NCBI GenBank assembly: GCA_029547705.1
Contig: JAKPOU010000017.1
Coordinates: 1 to 64,000, forward strand
Reading direction: 5' to 3'
DNA: 64,000 bases
Origin: Bacteroidota bacterium
GTDB taxonomy: Bacteria; Bacteroidota; Bacteroidia; Bacteroidales; VadinHA17
Positions 1-9,141 of this stretch are shown piece by piece (position 1 is the stretch's first letter; each line of letters begins with the position of its first letter). Under the pieces are notes generated by a model, which did not search any database, was not told the DNA's origin, and was given only the letters and a program-made list of their open reading frames with translations. A program made the position numbers and the translations under genes.

Positions 1-38
1 CCCGTCTCACGGGCTAATTATTCAAAACATCTGGTTTA

Positions 39-58
39 CTGATCGCTGTAGCGATCAG
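39..58. terminator. hairpin at the 3' end of the transposase gene
   Basis: Two 9-nt arms, ctgatcgct and agcgatcag, form a perfect inverted repeat with only 2 nt between them, so in practice an 8-bp stem with a 4-nt loop. The transposase stop codon (55-57 read leftwards) lies inside it. There is no clear U-run, so it may be a subterminal structure of the insertion sequence rather than a true terminator. A second small hairpin, cccgt/acggg, occupies positions 1-13. Confidence 0.4.
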
Positions 59-1407
59 CAAGCCTCTGGTGCGGATCTGATCCTGGCAAGAATCAGTCCG
101 GTCATCACCCTGAAATTATATGCCAGTATGCTCCAAAGTACTTTCGCCTGGAAATGAATCCACCCTTTCCAGTTACAGGTAAAAATATTGAACCCTCGTT
201 TTATATTTGATATTATTGCTTCCATAGCGCTGCGCCATTTCTTCAGTCGTGTTTCCATATTGGAACTGCTGACAATATTCTGCATACTGCCGACTACCTT
301 GTTAAACACGATATTTGCAATGCCTGCTTCCTGCGCACTTTCCAGGTTGGCTAAACTGGCATATCCACCATCGGTAGTGCAGTCACGCGGAGTGATACCA
401 TAATTTTCAATGACATTATTGAGCGTTGGGTTGTACAAAGATTTATCTGATGGGTTGCCTCTTAGAATCTGGCAATCCAGAACAAGGTTACTCTTCCCTG
501 CTGCCAGATTTATTTTGTGACCAAAAAGTGCCTCCCGCTGACCCTTCACAATAATGTCTGTGTGTTGCTCATATATGGAAAATATCTTATCACCATTGGG
601 AACTTTTTCACCTTTGATCTCTTTGCGCCAAGTAACATCATATACCTGTTTCATCAGTACAAGCAATTTAGATAATTCTTCCTGAATAGCCTCTGCGATA
701 ATACTCCCGGACTTTTTTTTTATCGCATTCGATGTTTGATTGATCGCCTTGGTGAAAAGGATCAATTGTTTTTGAAAAAGGGGTAATCGTTTTGCTTCTC
801 CACGAGTAAGATTAATTTCATAGAAAGTCTTCTTCGCCGATTTTGTGTAATCAATAAAACTTAGAGAATCAATCTCTTCCTTCAATTGTTTCAATAAACG
901 GGTACTTGTTTTTACACAATCCCATACAAGAGAGTTATTGGTTGGGTAATGAATATTTGTTTTAACAACGGTAGAATCCTGAGAAACACTTTTAATATCT
1001 TCCAATCCTTCACCTATGGCAATTTTATTGATCTCAACAAGTACACGGTGAAGGGTGTCCGGGTTAATACGCGAGATGTATTTTTGGAACATCTGGAAAC
1101 TATATGGCTTCCGTTCATCCAGTTTTATAAATGTTGCACATATCCTGGAATCGTTTTGAGCGTATTCCAGTTCCCGGTACTCAAGCCCGCGCATTTCTTT
1201 AAAAATGGCGGCACGTACAATTTGCTCAACACTGGGAGTGTCTTGTCGTCCAAAATTTGAAGTCTTTTCACTGCCGATAATATCGGATTTCAACATTAAA
1301 ATGATATCCGGTCTCGATTCCAGGATAGTGTCAATTACGCAAAACTCTGGATTTGAGGACCAATCAGGCTTTTCAAATTTCAGAAGTAACTCGTTGAAAA
1401 TTTTCAT
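55..1407 (-). CDS. ISNCY-type DDE transposase
   Basis: A 450-aa transposase. The N-terminal third has a short all-helical region, followed by a DDE catalytic fold: QDSTVVKTNIHYPTNN around residue 142 (first Asp), DCTTDGGYAS around residue 345 (second Asp), and a C-terminal MEAIISNIKRGF segment carrying the probable Glu. The VKTNIHYPTNN motif is typical of ISNCY (IS1202-like) transposases as I remember the family. The gene is full length with no frameshift, so the element may be active. The start at 1407 is followed directly by the catalytic-domain-type N-terminus MKIFNELLLKFEKPDWS. Its neighbour is an unrelated oxidoreductase gene facing the same way, 129 bp away. Confidence 0.85.
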   Translation of the reverse strand: MKIFNELLLKFEKPDWSSNPEFCVIDTILESRPDIILMLKSDIIGSEKTSNFGRQDTPSVEQIVRAAIFKEMRGLEYRELEYAQNDSRICATFIKLDERKPYSFQMFQKYISRINPDTLHRVLVEINKIAIGEGLEDIKSVSQDSTVVKTNIHYPTNNSLVWDCVKTSTRLLKQLKEEIDSLSFIDYTKSAKKTFYEINLTRGEAKRLPLFQKQLILFTKAINQTSNAIKKKSGSIIAEAIQEELSKLLVLMKQVYDVTWRKEIKGEKVPNGDKIFSIYEQHTDIIVKGQREALFGHKINLAAGKSNLVLDCQILRGNPSDKSLYNPTLNNVIENYGITPRDCTTDGGYASLANLESAQEAGIANIVFNKVVGSMQNIVSSSNMETRLKKWRSAMEAIISNIKRGFNIFTCNWKGWIHFQAKVLWSILAYNFRVMTGLILARIRSAPEAC

Positions 1408-1535
1408 GGGTTCCTTATCTTTGATTCCAAGATATTAAAGAACTTTCGTGTCAGATGTTGGTAACTCCCTGTATTTATTAACAATTTGAGTTTAAAGACA
1501 GACACTAGTTAATGACCTGTCATTTGATGAGGGGA

Positions 1536-3317
1536 TTATTTGCTGCAGTCATCAATCAGTTTTTTCAGTTCACCGATATGATTCAGGTACACTCCGCGCG
1601 GACCGGTATTGTATTTTTTGCACAGGGCTGCCGCATATCCGACGGCCACTCCCATCTGACCGGTGGTATGCATTACCCGCGGGCCTCCCAGTCCTACATG
1701 TGAACAGCTGAAGCATCTTCCCGCCATGAACAGGTTCTTTATATTCCTTGAATAGAGGGTGCGGTAGGGGATGTAATAATGATCCACCTTGTAGAACAGG
1801 GCCTCGGAAAGGAAATCCGGCTGCGAGGGATCTTTCAGGTTCTGCTGGTAATGGACATCAATATCTCTTTCTTCCATTGCAACGGCATCGGGAAATTCCC
1901 TCATGGTCTTTTCATCATCAAAGGTATAGATGTAATCCCCTGTAAGCCTTCTGGATTCCCTTTTGCCCACAAGCCACGACACCCATTCAAGTGCAAGATT
2001 TGCATTTGCCGGATCCTTCTTTGCATTGGAGAACGATCCGTAAACAGCCCTGTGCATGTGATCGCGGATTTCCTCGGCATCATCCACCTGGTGAAGGTCA
2101 TTCCGTGAAAACTCCCACTTCCAGGTACCGGAAGTGGCTGAATAATCCCCGGCAACAGCTGTTGCCCACGGAACTTCGGGAAAAGCAACAGACCGGCCGG
2201 TATCAACGGTCCTCCAGAGAACAGAGGAGCCCATAACCCTTCCGTCGGCTTCAGCCGGACTCCACAGCTCCCCGTGGATTTCCCAGTTCTCATTGTATTC
2301 CGAGGAATCCTCCCTTCCGTACATGTATTCCGCTCCCGCCCAGTATCCGATCCATCCGTCGCCGGTGCAGTCGACGAACAGCGGGGCCATGAACCTCATC
2401 GTCTCCCCTGTGGATGTATGTCTTGCATCAACCGAGCTGATTGAATCATCTGTCACATTCGTGGTATATGCTCTCCAGTTCAGAAATACGGAGATATCCG
2501 GGTATTTTGCCATGTTGTCGTGACGTTTTTTGTCGTCCAGGGCGGCATCGGGAGAACCATTCGGCCACCATACCGTATTGAGCATGTTTAATATTCTGGC
2601 GGCTTTCCAGGTGATTCCTTCCGTGTGAACCCGTATTTCGCTGCTGGCATTTCCGCCGAGCACCGGACGGTCATGAATCAGCGCCACTTTCAGCCCCTGT
2701 TCGGCAGCTGCGATTGCTGCCGCACATCCTGCTATGCCTCCTCCTGTTATCACAAGATCAAAGGATTCCGATTCCGGGGGCGTATCGCTTTCACTGAGCA
2801 TTTTCCTTCTCCACCTGAGGAGTTCATCGGGATCTGACGGCGGGGAAATTTTTCCGGAATTGATATAAACTGCATCGCACCTGGCTCCGAAACCGCTCAG
2901 ATCCTGCAGTTCAACCAGGCAGTGAAGATCTTTTACCCTTATGCTTCCCGCATACTGCCAGCCCCAGCCTTCAGCGGTTCCCAGTATTGTTTTCAGCTTC
3001 TTTCCGTTGATTATGACTTGAAACCTGCCGGGAGCTTCCCAGTCTCCCGGAGCCCAGTTTTTTGTTCTTGCCCAAATATGATATCTTCCTCCCGAAGGGA
3101 GATCGATTGCCTGCCTTGCATTTTCAACCGGAATTCCCAGTCCATGTGCCAGCAGATATGGCGATCCCATCTGTTCGACAAACTGCGGATCGACAACCCA
3201 GCCGCCTTTATCATCAAAGCTTTCTGCCTCTATTAGTTTGTGGTACTGTCCTTGATTGCAGGATGCAAAAAGGGCCAGAAACATGAAACAGCATGTTATA
3301 ATTTTTCGTGAAGCCAT
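1536..3317 (-). CDS. exported FAD-dependent oxidoreductase (FAD_oxidored family) with N-terminal binding domain
   Basis: 593 aa. The N-terminus MASRKIITCCFMFLALFASC is a lipoprotein signal with lipobox LFASC, so the protein should sit on a membrane outside the cytoplasm. Residues about 27-150 form a beta-rich, aromatic-rich module (RYHIWARTKNWAPGDW) resembling a carbohydrate-binding or golvesin-like sandwich. From about residue 185 an FAD Rossmann motif follows (VITGGGIAGCAAAIAA) with PVLGGNASSEIRVH, the hallmark of the FAD_oxidored family. The C-terminus has NLFMAGRCFSCSHVGLGGPR, the second FAD contact. Members recur in Bacteroidetes and Planctomycetes glycan-use loci, but their substrate is generally not known. 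It lies back to back with a GH123-like gene and beside a SusCD operon, which suggests oxidation of a glycan or its product. Confidence 0.85.
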   Translation of the reverse strand: MASRKIITCCFMFLALFASCNQGQYHKLIEAESFDDKGGWVVDPQFVEQMGSPYLLAHGLGIPVENARQAIDLPSGGRYHIWARTKNWAPGDWEAPGRFQVIINGKKLKTILGTAEGWGWQYAGSIRVKDLHCLVELQDLSGFGARCDAVYINSGKISPPSDPDELLRWRRKMLSESDTPPESESFDLVITGGGIAGCAAAIAAAEQGLKVALIHDRPVLGGNASSEIRVHTEGITWKAARILNMLNTVWWPNGSPDAALDDKKRHDNMAKYPDISVFLNWRAYTTNVTDDSISSVDARHTSTGETMRFMAPLFVDCTGDGWIGYWAGAEYMYGREDSSEYNENWEIHGELWSPAEADGRVMGSSVLWRTVDTGRSVAFPEVPWATAVAGDYSATSGTWKWEFSRNDLHQVDDAEEIRDHMHRAVYGSFSNAKKDPANANLALEWVSWLVGKRESRRLTGDYIYTFDDEKTMREFPDAVAMEERDIDVHYQQNLKDPSQPDFLSEALFYKVDHYYIPYRTLYSRNIKNLFMAGRCFSCSHVGLGGPRVMHTTGQMGVAVGYAAALCKKYNTGPRGVYLNHIGELKKLIDDCSK

Positions 3318-3758
3318 TGTAAATCAGTAAAGGTATTTTCTTCAGTTTTCCGGTTTCAGGTTTTTCAGAACGGGTCTGGCCTGCAAAAACGCGTCCGGTT
3401 TTAATCAGTGTAAGTTAGTAAATTATTATCAGTGGCATTCATTAATACTTGCCCGCTTTAATATGATTCCGGACTTAAAATAATTTAATACATTTATTCA
3501 ATAGGACAGTATTGAAAGTTGTCTTGAATCCTCTCTGATTTTACTATATTAGTCCCAACAATATTAAACTGATCTAAAAAATACATGTAAAGCAAACCCT
3601 GTCACGATGTATCCCGGCGGCTGATACGGCCGTGTGCTTTATTCCGCCGTGAAAAGACTCCGGAGATGCCGGAAAATGTCTTTAACACCGGTGTGATTTT
3701 CGGACATTTGACAGCTTTGTCCCGGCATGATTTGCAACCAGAAATAAACAGCAGCACT
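3318..3758. other. 440-bp divergent intergenic region
   Basis: This separates the FAD oxidoreductase gene (leftward) from the GH123-like gene (rightward). It holds one promoter candidate for the rightward gene (3524-3552). An in-frame upstream ATG at 3666 would add 31 residues before the lipoprotein signal and is not thought to be used. No RNA gene or TAnnTTTG box for the leftward gene was seen. Confidence 0.5.
3524..3552 (+). promoter_or_regulatory. promoter candidate for the GH123-like gene
   Basis: TTG at 3524-3526 is followed after 18 bp by TATATTAG (3545-3552), one mismatch from the Bacteroidetes -7 box TAnnTTTG. It predicts a leader of about 200 nt before the chosen start at 3759. Confidence 0.35.
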
Positions 3759-5696
3759 ATGAGAACTTCAGTAATGTTTTTTTTGATTATTTACATATTT
3801 GGCAGCTGTACGCCGTCCAAACATGATTCCGGCGGACCGGAATGGGCAGTTTCAGTCATTCCTTCATCGGTAAGGCTCGATCCGGTCAGCAACGAAATTA
3901 TCGATAACCGGTTTGTCCGCCTGAAAGGGAATAAAAATCTCAATCGGGATGTTCTGAAGAAAAATTCAATATACGATGGCAAGGCTGTGTCACTGCATGC
4001 TGCCAGGGGAGAGTACATTTCATTTCAACTGGTATTAACCAGTTTGACAAAGGAGACGCTTGACAACATCAGAGTAACGATGGAACCCTTCAGGAAGGGA
4101 GAAAAAGAATTTAAAGCCGGACCTGAACTTTTTCTCGAATGGGCAGTTGAGGTTAAAACACCCAGCACCGGCTATCCCGAAGCTTCACTGGGCAACGGCT
4201 GGTATCCGGATGCACTCATCCCGTTTTCCTATATCCAGGACGATTCATCCGGAGTAAAGTGGCGGTGGACATACCCGCTCTGGCTTCCTGACTTCAACAA
4301 CCGGATTGATAACCAGAGATCGCTGCTCGTCTGGATCGATCAGTATATACCTTTTCCCAGGGATGAAGCCGGCCCTGGTATCTATTCGTCGGAACTGGCG
4401 GTAACAATCGGGGGATTCACCAGGAAGATTCCTGTCAATCTCACTGTATGGGATTTCGCACTGCCCAACGAGAATAAATTCAAGGCGGGTCTTCAGCATG
4501 AAGGTTTCATGAAAAACATGACCGAAAGGATGGAACTTGAAATATACCAGCTCCTTAAACGCAACAGGATTTCAATGCTTGATCCCACCTACGAACCCGG
4601 ACTGAAGATCGGAAGTAACGGTAATATTGCCATTGACTGGAAAGCTCTTGACGAACGCCTTGGCAAATATTTCACGGGAAAGGCGTTTACTGCTGAATAC
4701 GGTTACAGTTACGGTCCAGGTTACGGTGAGCCGATAGAGACTTTTGTGCTGCCATTTGATGTTTCCGGGAAGCACGGTACGAAAGGCTGGCCCGATATCG
4801 GCGGGACCGATGTTGAACGTAATCCGTCAAACAGGGCAATCTATACCGAATGTATCAGAAAGGTGCGCGATCATTACAAAACAATAATTGACCCGGAAAA
4901 AACTGATATCACTGTATATCTTAACGGACTGGATGAATCCTATTTTCCTGAAGCGTGGAGCAGAATGGTCTATTACGGCAATATTTTCCGTGAATATTAT
5001 CCCGAAGCCGGTTTCCGTATCGATGGCGGATACAGTGAGGAAGCGCTGGAGATCGTAAAGGACTCCATCACTTCATGGGCATCCCACACCATTGAATATG
5101 ATTTTGAAACGGTAAAAAAATACCAGGATATGGGCATAAAGATATGGCTTTACGGTCCGCTGCTCTATGAGAGCAAGATAAACAGCTGGGTCGGCAGTTC
5201 GACCTTCCTCGACCTTCCCCTTGTAAACGACAGGGCTATAAGCTGGAGCAGCTGGAAATACCGGACATATTCATGGCTGAGCTGGGGGGCCGGGGCAGGC
5301 TGGGTCAACGGATGGTACGATCCGGAGTCATGGAAGGACGCATCAAAAGCCCGGCCGGAAACTGAGGCTGAATTCACTTATAAAAAGATCAATGGGAATG
5401 CACTTTTGATTTATGCTCCCGGCGTTGTTCCCAATGTCAGCGGACCGTGTCCCTCTGTCAGACTGAAGGCCATGCGTGACGGGGTGCAGGAATATGAGTA
5501 CCTGAGACTGCTGTCAGAAGCCGATGGAAATACTGCAAGGGCAGATTCTATTGTAAATGAAATAATCAGGGAACCTTTTGGTCCGAAATCCATCGGGAAT
5601 CTCGACGTGTGGAGTTTCGATGCCGGCAAATGGGATGCACAAAGGATTGCCATGGGCAGGATGATTGAAAAAAAGCTGCAGATCAGGAATAAATAG
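3759..5696 (+). CDS. secreted GH123-like (DUF4091) glycoside hydrolase-family lipoprotein
   Basis: The start was placed at 3759 because MRTSVMFFLIIYIFGSC is a clear lipoprotein signal (lipobox IFGSC); the longer in-frame start at 3666 would bury it. The mature 645-aa protein has an N-terminal beta-sandwich (about 30-230) and a TIM-barrel-like DUF4091 domain, now grouped with glycoside hydrolase family 123. The motif LNGLDESYF places an adjacent Asp-Glu pair at residues 392-393, matching the DE pair used in GH123 substrate-assisted hydrolysis of beta-GalNAc. The C-terminal SVRLKAMRDGVQEYEYLRLL is the characteristic end of DUF4091. The substrate is inferred only; many DUF4091 proteins are uncharacterised. 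It faces a second DUF4091 gene tail to tail. Confidence 0.85.
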   Translation: MRTSVMFFLIIYIFGSCTPSKHDSGGPEWAVSVIPSSVRLDPVSNEIIDNRFVRLKGNKNLNRDVLKKNSIYDGKAVSLHAARGEYISFQLVLTSLTKETLDNIRVTMEPFRKGEKEFKAGPELFLEWAVEVKTPSTGYPEASLGNGWYPDALIPFSYIQDDSSGVKWRWTYPLWLPDFNNRIDNQRSLLVWIDQYIPFPRDEAGPGIYSSELAVTIGGFTRKIPVNLTVWDFALPNENKFKAGLQHEGFMKNMTERMELEIYQLLKRNRISMLDPTYEPGLKIGSNGNIAIDWKALDERLGKYFTGKAFTAEYGYSYGPGYGEPIETFVLPFDVSGKHGTKGWPDIGGTDVERNPSNRAIYTECIRKVRDHYKTIIDPEKTDITVYLNGLDESYFPEAWSRMVYYGNIFREYYPEAGFRIDGGYSEEALEIVKDSITSWASHTIEYDFETVKKYQDMGIKIWLYGPLLYESKINSWVGSSTFLDLPLVNDRAISWSSWKYRTYSWLSWGAGAGWVNGWYDPESWKDASKARPETEAEFTYKKINGNALLIYAPGVVPNVSGPCPSVRLKAMRDGVQEYEYLRLLSEADGNTARADSIVNEIIREPFGPKSIGNLDVWSFDAGKWDAQRIAMGRMIEKKLQIRNK

Positions 5697-5793
5697 GTTC
5701 AAATAAATGTGAATGGCAATAAGTTTATCAGCAATGTTCAGCTAAAACTGAATATGAAGGTATCCGGTAAGGACCGGTGAAAGAAAGATATCA

Positions 5794-5811
5794 TCAGGAT
5801 TGCTATCCTGA
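5794..5811. terminator. hairpin between convergent GH123-like genes
   Basis: tcaggat (5794-5800) and atcctga (5805-5811) form a perfect 7-bp stem with loop tgct, followed by aattatttc. It lies in the 138-bp gap between two convergent genes and could act in both directions, though the U-tract is weak. A smaller ccggt/accgg hairpin lies just before it (around 5764-5777). Confidence 0.45.
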
Positions 5812-5834
5812 ATTATTTCATTGTCAGTTAATAA

Positions 5835-7664
5835 TCAGTGCTGATTTACAAGTTCCTCGATGCGTTTTGCCATTGCTTTACGGCTTAAATACAATTCGGC
5901 CAGATTTCTGCTGAATGTACTTACATCAATAACCATATTCCTTACAATCTCATTCGCGAAGGCAGGATCGCCTTTCTCCTTCAGCATCCATATGTACTCG
6001 TAGTCCTCAATACCTTCCCTGAGAAGCTCAAATCTGATTGAGGACACAGGGCCGTTAACATCCGGCTGACCGGTATATCTTCTTGTGTGATTGCCCGGAT
6101 AAATGAGTGATCCCTCCCCGTTCAGCACATAACCCCCGCTACATTCAAAGCCTGAAATAAATGTGACCGGGTCAAGCCATGGATCAGGGGTCTGGTTCCA
6201 GAAATTTGCCGCCCAGTAAAGGAACCCGTTCATTTTGTAGCGTTCTGTAATCCACGGGACCATAAGCGGATCAAGGGCAGGAGCATCAATGAAATAGTTT
6301 GGCTGAGGATATGCCTGATCACATGAGATATACCATGTGGCCTCGCCTCCTTTTGCCTGTTCCTCAAGTAATGCCTGCTTAACTTCAGGATCGTTCAGGG
6401 CATTTCCATGAACACAGAAATTGTTGACATAACCTCGCAGTGTTCCCCAATCCGGATCATCACTGACCGGAGATTCCGTAGCGAGAAAGGGTACGCCGGG
6501 GACAGCTTCGTGGACAAGCTGTGCATAGAGCCGGGTTTCCTCATACTCTTTCTTAGTGTTTGGTTCATCAATCGGACTGTTGAAGACAAGGCGGCCGAGC
6601 CAGCCCCGTTCCCTGAAAAAGGACTCAACGGATGTGAGATAGCTTTTTACAACTCTGTTGAAAACCGGGGAGAAGGGATCCGCTTTCAGCTGCCTGCTGA
6701 TTTCATGGGGGAGGGTTTCCAGGATCACTCTTTTCAACTTAAGCTTATTCATGTAATAATCATATCTTTCCTCATTGAATTTCAGATGGACCTTTTCTCC
6801 CTTCAGGATAATTTCAGGGTAAAGAGGATCATTGAACCAGGTTTCCATTCTGTGATCAAACAGGAAATCGAAATAATTCCGTAAAAGCTCTTCAGAGGCG
6901 GGTTCTGAACCATGTAAGTTGTAGAATCTGGTTATTTCATTTTTTGAAATATTCATATAGGTAATAATGTGAGTCTCATCAGGCAGCGAGAATCCATACA
7001 CTTCCAGGCTGACACCGATTGTTTCAATTACCCTTCCGAATCTCTCAACTGTTATTGTCCCCCTGTAGATTCCTTTGGGAGTACCGGAGGATATGAAAAC
7101 ATCTATCCACACCGGCCTGTTCCCCACAACTATATACTGGGCCTGCATACTGAATGGTTCACTCAGGGGTGCAAGGGCATCGGGCCAGTAACCTGTTGCC
7201 CCGACCGGACCAGAAGCCGCATAAATCTGAATATAATGTTCAAGGAATAGTTTTACGTTCTTCTGATCTATAACATCACCCCGGGCTGACTTAAGGCCTG
7301 AGGCTTTTACGAAGAATCCGCCGGGTGCCTCGGGCCTCCAGCCCGGAGGGACCGGAGCTGAAATCACGACCTGGAAAGGAACATGTTCGTTACCTGCTCC
7401 GGCTATGGAAATCTGCTTGTCTGCTGCAGACCATACAAGATTTGCGGCCTCAGGTCTGTCATCCGGCCTGACTTTCTGTTCTCCCGGGACAGCCCATACC
7501 TTTATCCCGTCATTGTTGCCGGGTGATTGAGCAAGCAGGGCCGTACCGGATGATAAAACTGCAAATAACACAAAGCACAGGCAAAATGGGTAAAAGCCCG
7601 GGAAAATAGCGGCCGGATCACCTGATCCGGCCGCTGACTGAAAGTTTTCAGGAATGAGAATCAT
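5835..7664 (-). CDS. secreted GH123-like (DUF4091) protein of the SusCD operon
   Basis: 609 aa. The N-terminus is long, with a hydrophobic core FCLCFVLFAVLSSGTALLAQ ending near residue 46, read as a Sec signal peptide. A beta-sandwich region follows, then a barrel domain with FNSPIDEPNTKKEY, placing the adjacent Asp-Glu pair at residues 366-367, as expected for GH123 catalysis. FLYWAANFWNQTPDPW and SIRFELLREGIEDYEYIWML are DUF4091 C-terminal signatures. Its ATG shares one base with the SusD stop codon (TGATG), so the two are translationally coupled and the enzyme most likely acts on the glycan bound by this SusCD pair. Only distantly similar to the other DUF4091 protein at 3759. Confidence 0.87.
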   Translation of the reverse strand: MILIPENFQSAAGSGDPAAIFPGFYPFCLCFVLFAVLSSGTALLAQSPGNNDGIKVWAVPGEQKVRPDDRPEAANLVWSAADKQISIAGAGNEHVPFQVVISAPVPPGWRPEAPGGFFVKASGLKSARGDVIDQKNVKLFLEHYIQIYAASGPVGATGYWPDALAPLSEPFSMQAQYIVVGNRPVWIDVFISSGTPKGIYRGTITVERFGRVIETIGVSLEVYGFSLPDETHIITYMNISKNEITRFYNLHGSEPASEELLRNYFDFLFDHRMETWFNDPLYPEIILKGEKVHLKFNEERYDYYMNKLKLKRVILETLPHEISRQLKADPFSPVFNRVVKSYLTSVESFFRERGWLGRLVFNSPIDEPNTKKEYEETRLYAQLVHEAVPGVPFLATESPVSDDPDWGTLRGYVNNFCVHGNALNDPEVKQALLEEQAKGGEATWYISCDQAYPQPNYFIDAPALDPLMVPWITERYKMNGFLYWAANFWNQTPDPWLDPVTFISGFECSGGYVLNGEGSLIYPGNHTRRYTGQPDVNGPVSSIRFELLREGIEDYEYIWMLKEKGDPAFANEIVRNMVIDVSTFSRNLAELYLSRKAMAKRIEELVNQH

Positions 7665-9121
7665 CAGGGAGATGTGTATCCGGGATTTTGTGTCAGGGCT
7701 TTATTAAGCCGCAGATCCTTTTGCGGTATTGGCAACAGATAATCTTCAACTGAATAGTTCTGTTGAAAATCAGGATCGGTAACTTTATCAAGGATCCGCT
7801 TTCGCTGAATGTCGAACCATCTGTCATATTCGAAGCACAGTTCCCAGTTCCTCTGCTGTATTATTGCTTCATCAAACTCTTCCTTTGTCATGGACGTTGT
7901 AAAGAGCGGGTCGTCAGGATTCGGGACGCCACCGGTTGCCCTGTTCACTATCTGGTTAACCGCATCGCAGGCAGCCTGTGTAGGTCCGTTTACCTGATTC
8001 TCGGCTTCGGCAAACAGCAGGAGGGCATCAGCATATCGCAGGATAGGCATGCTCTGATATGAAACGTTCTTTTCCATGTTTTCGGGAGTGTCATAGAGAT
8101 ATTTCCTTACATAGGGAGTGCTGCCGTCCCATTCCAGGTATGTTGTTCCGGTGCCGAACCATGGGTCCTCAAGAAGCAGATATGCATGTTTCCTGGGTTC
8201 CTCGGGAAAAGCTTCACCCCATCTTTTTTCAGTCCTGGTGTCACCCCATCCACCCGCCAAATCGCCGGGCAGCCAGATCTGTGGTTCTATGACATATTCT
8301 TCTTCCGAATTATGGAAACACCACATGAATTCAGGTCCGTAGGTGTTTTCCATCTTAAAAACATCCTCAACGTCCGGAACAAGCCAGTAATTGCCAGCAT
8401 CTATTACCTGTTTGGCCATATCCCTTGCCTTAACATAGTTGGAAGGTTCATTGAGAGGGAAACCTGCCATTGTTATATATACCTTGGCCAGAAGGGTCTT
8501 GGCAGCATCTGCTGCCGGACGGGCTCTGTTTTCTTCTCCCCATTTGACCGGAAGATGCTGTGTCGCAAAAAGAAGATCATTTTCAATCAGTTCGTAGACC
8601 TCTGCCACGGATGCCCTGGGTATATCAACCCTGGTGGCATCGGTATTCTCGTCAATAAGGGGTACGCCTCCATAATAGCGTACAAGCATAAAGAAGTTCC
8701 ATCCCCTCAGGAATTTTGCCTGAGCCATCAGCTCATCAGCCTTTTCCTGCGATATTCCGGTTACCTGGCCTTCATTGAGGGCTTTTATTGCAGGATTGAT
8801 AAAGGCTATTGCCCGGAAGTGCTTTTGCCAGCATCCACTTCCAAAATCGTCACCGATAACGAGATCGCCGCCCCAGACCTGGTCATCCATTTCAAAGATT
8901 TCCGGATATCCGTACCAGTCGTAGAATGTCCATCCCCCGAACAGGACGTCCATTGAGGCAGTGAATGCTGATTCAACCTGCGAGGGTGTTGTGAAAAAGT
9001 TGTCAGGTCCCACGAAATCGGTGGGTTTCTCAATCAGCAGTTGTTCACAGCCTGAAGCAAAGACGAGAATGGCTGCTGACAAAATTGATATTGTTAATAT
9101 GCTTGAAAATTTCTTTTTCAT
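7664..9121 (-). CDS. SusD/RagB family glycan-binding lipoprotein
   Basis: 485 aa with signal MKKKFSSILTISILSAAILVFASGC (lipobox FASGC). It carries the typical SusD N-terminus CEQLLIEKPTDFVGPDNFFTT, the TPR-like helices in the middle (AQAKFLRGWNFFMLVRYYGG), and the C-terminal ILRYADALLLFAEAENQ plus RNWELCFEYDRWFDIQR motifs. Surface SusD-like proteins cap the SusC pore and bind the substrate. It follows susC after 20 bp and overlaps the downstream GH123-like gene by one base, giving a three-gene operon read leftwards. Confidence 0.95.
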   Translation of the reverse strand: MKKKFSSILTISILSAAILVFASGCEQLLIEKPTDFVGPDNFFTTPSQVESAFTASMDVLFGGWTFYDWYGYPEIFEMDDQVWGGDLVIGDDFGSGCWQKHFRAIAFINPAIKALNEGQVTGISQEKADELMAQAKFLRGWNFFMLVRYYGGVPLIDENTDATRVDIPRASVAEVYELIENDLLFATQHLPVKWGEENRARPAADAAKTLLAKVYITMAGFPLNEPSNYVKARDMAKQVIDAGNYWLVPDVEDVFKMENTYGPEFMWCFHNSEEEYVIEPQIWLPGDLAGGWGDTRTEKRWGEAFPEEPRKHAYLLLEDPWFGTGTTYLEWDGSTPYVRKYLYDTPENMEKNVSYQSMPILRYADALLLFAEAENQVNGPTQAACDAVNQIVNRATGGVPNPDDPLFTTSMTKEEFDEAIIQQRNWELCFEYDRWFDIQRKRILDKVTDPDFQQNYSVEDYLLPIPQKDLRLNKALTQNPGYTSP

Positions 9122-9141
9122 TTTCCTGGTGATAATTAGAT

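Larger units (their letters stand above)
26..1459 (-). mobile_element. insertion sequence around the transposase, ends uncertain
   Basis: One transposase gene fills almost the whole element. I looked for terminal inverted repeats. The only match is the 8-mer aacatctg at 26-33 and its inverse cagatgtt at 1452-1459; this is short and could be chance. The true left end may lie before the window starts. The span given is the interval between these two 8-mers, not a proven boundary. No target-site duplication could be recognised. Confidence 0.35.

Noticed and set aside
3666-3758. 31-codon N-terminal extension of the GH123-like lipoprotein
   Set aside because: It would place the lipoprotein signal internally.
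8186-8956. 256-codon open frame on the plus strand
   Set aside because: Antisense to susD, no recognisable domain.
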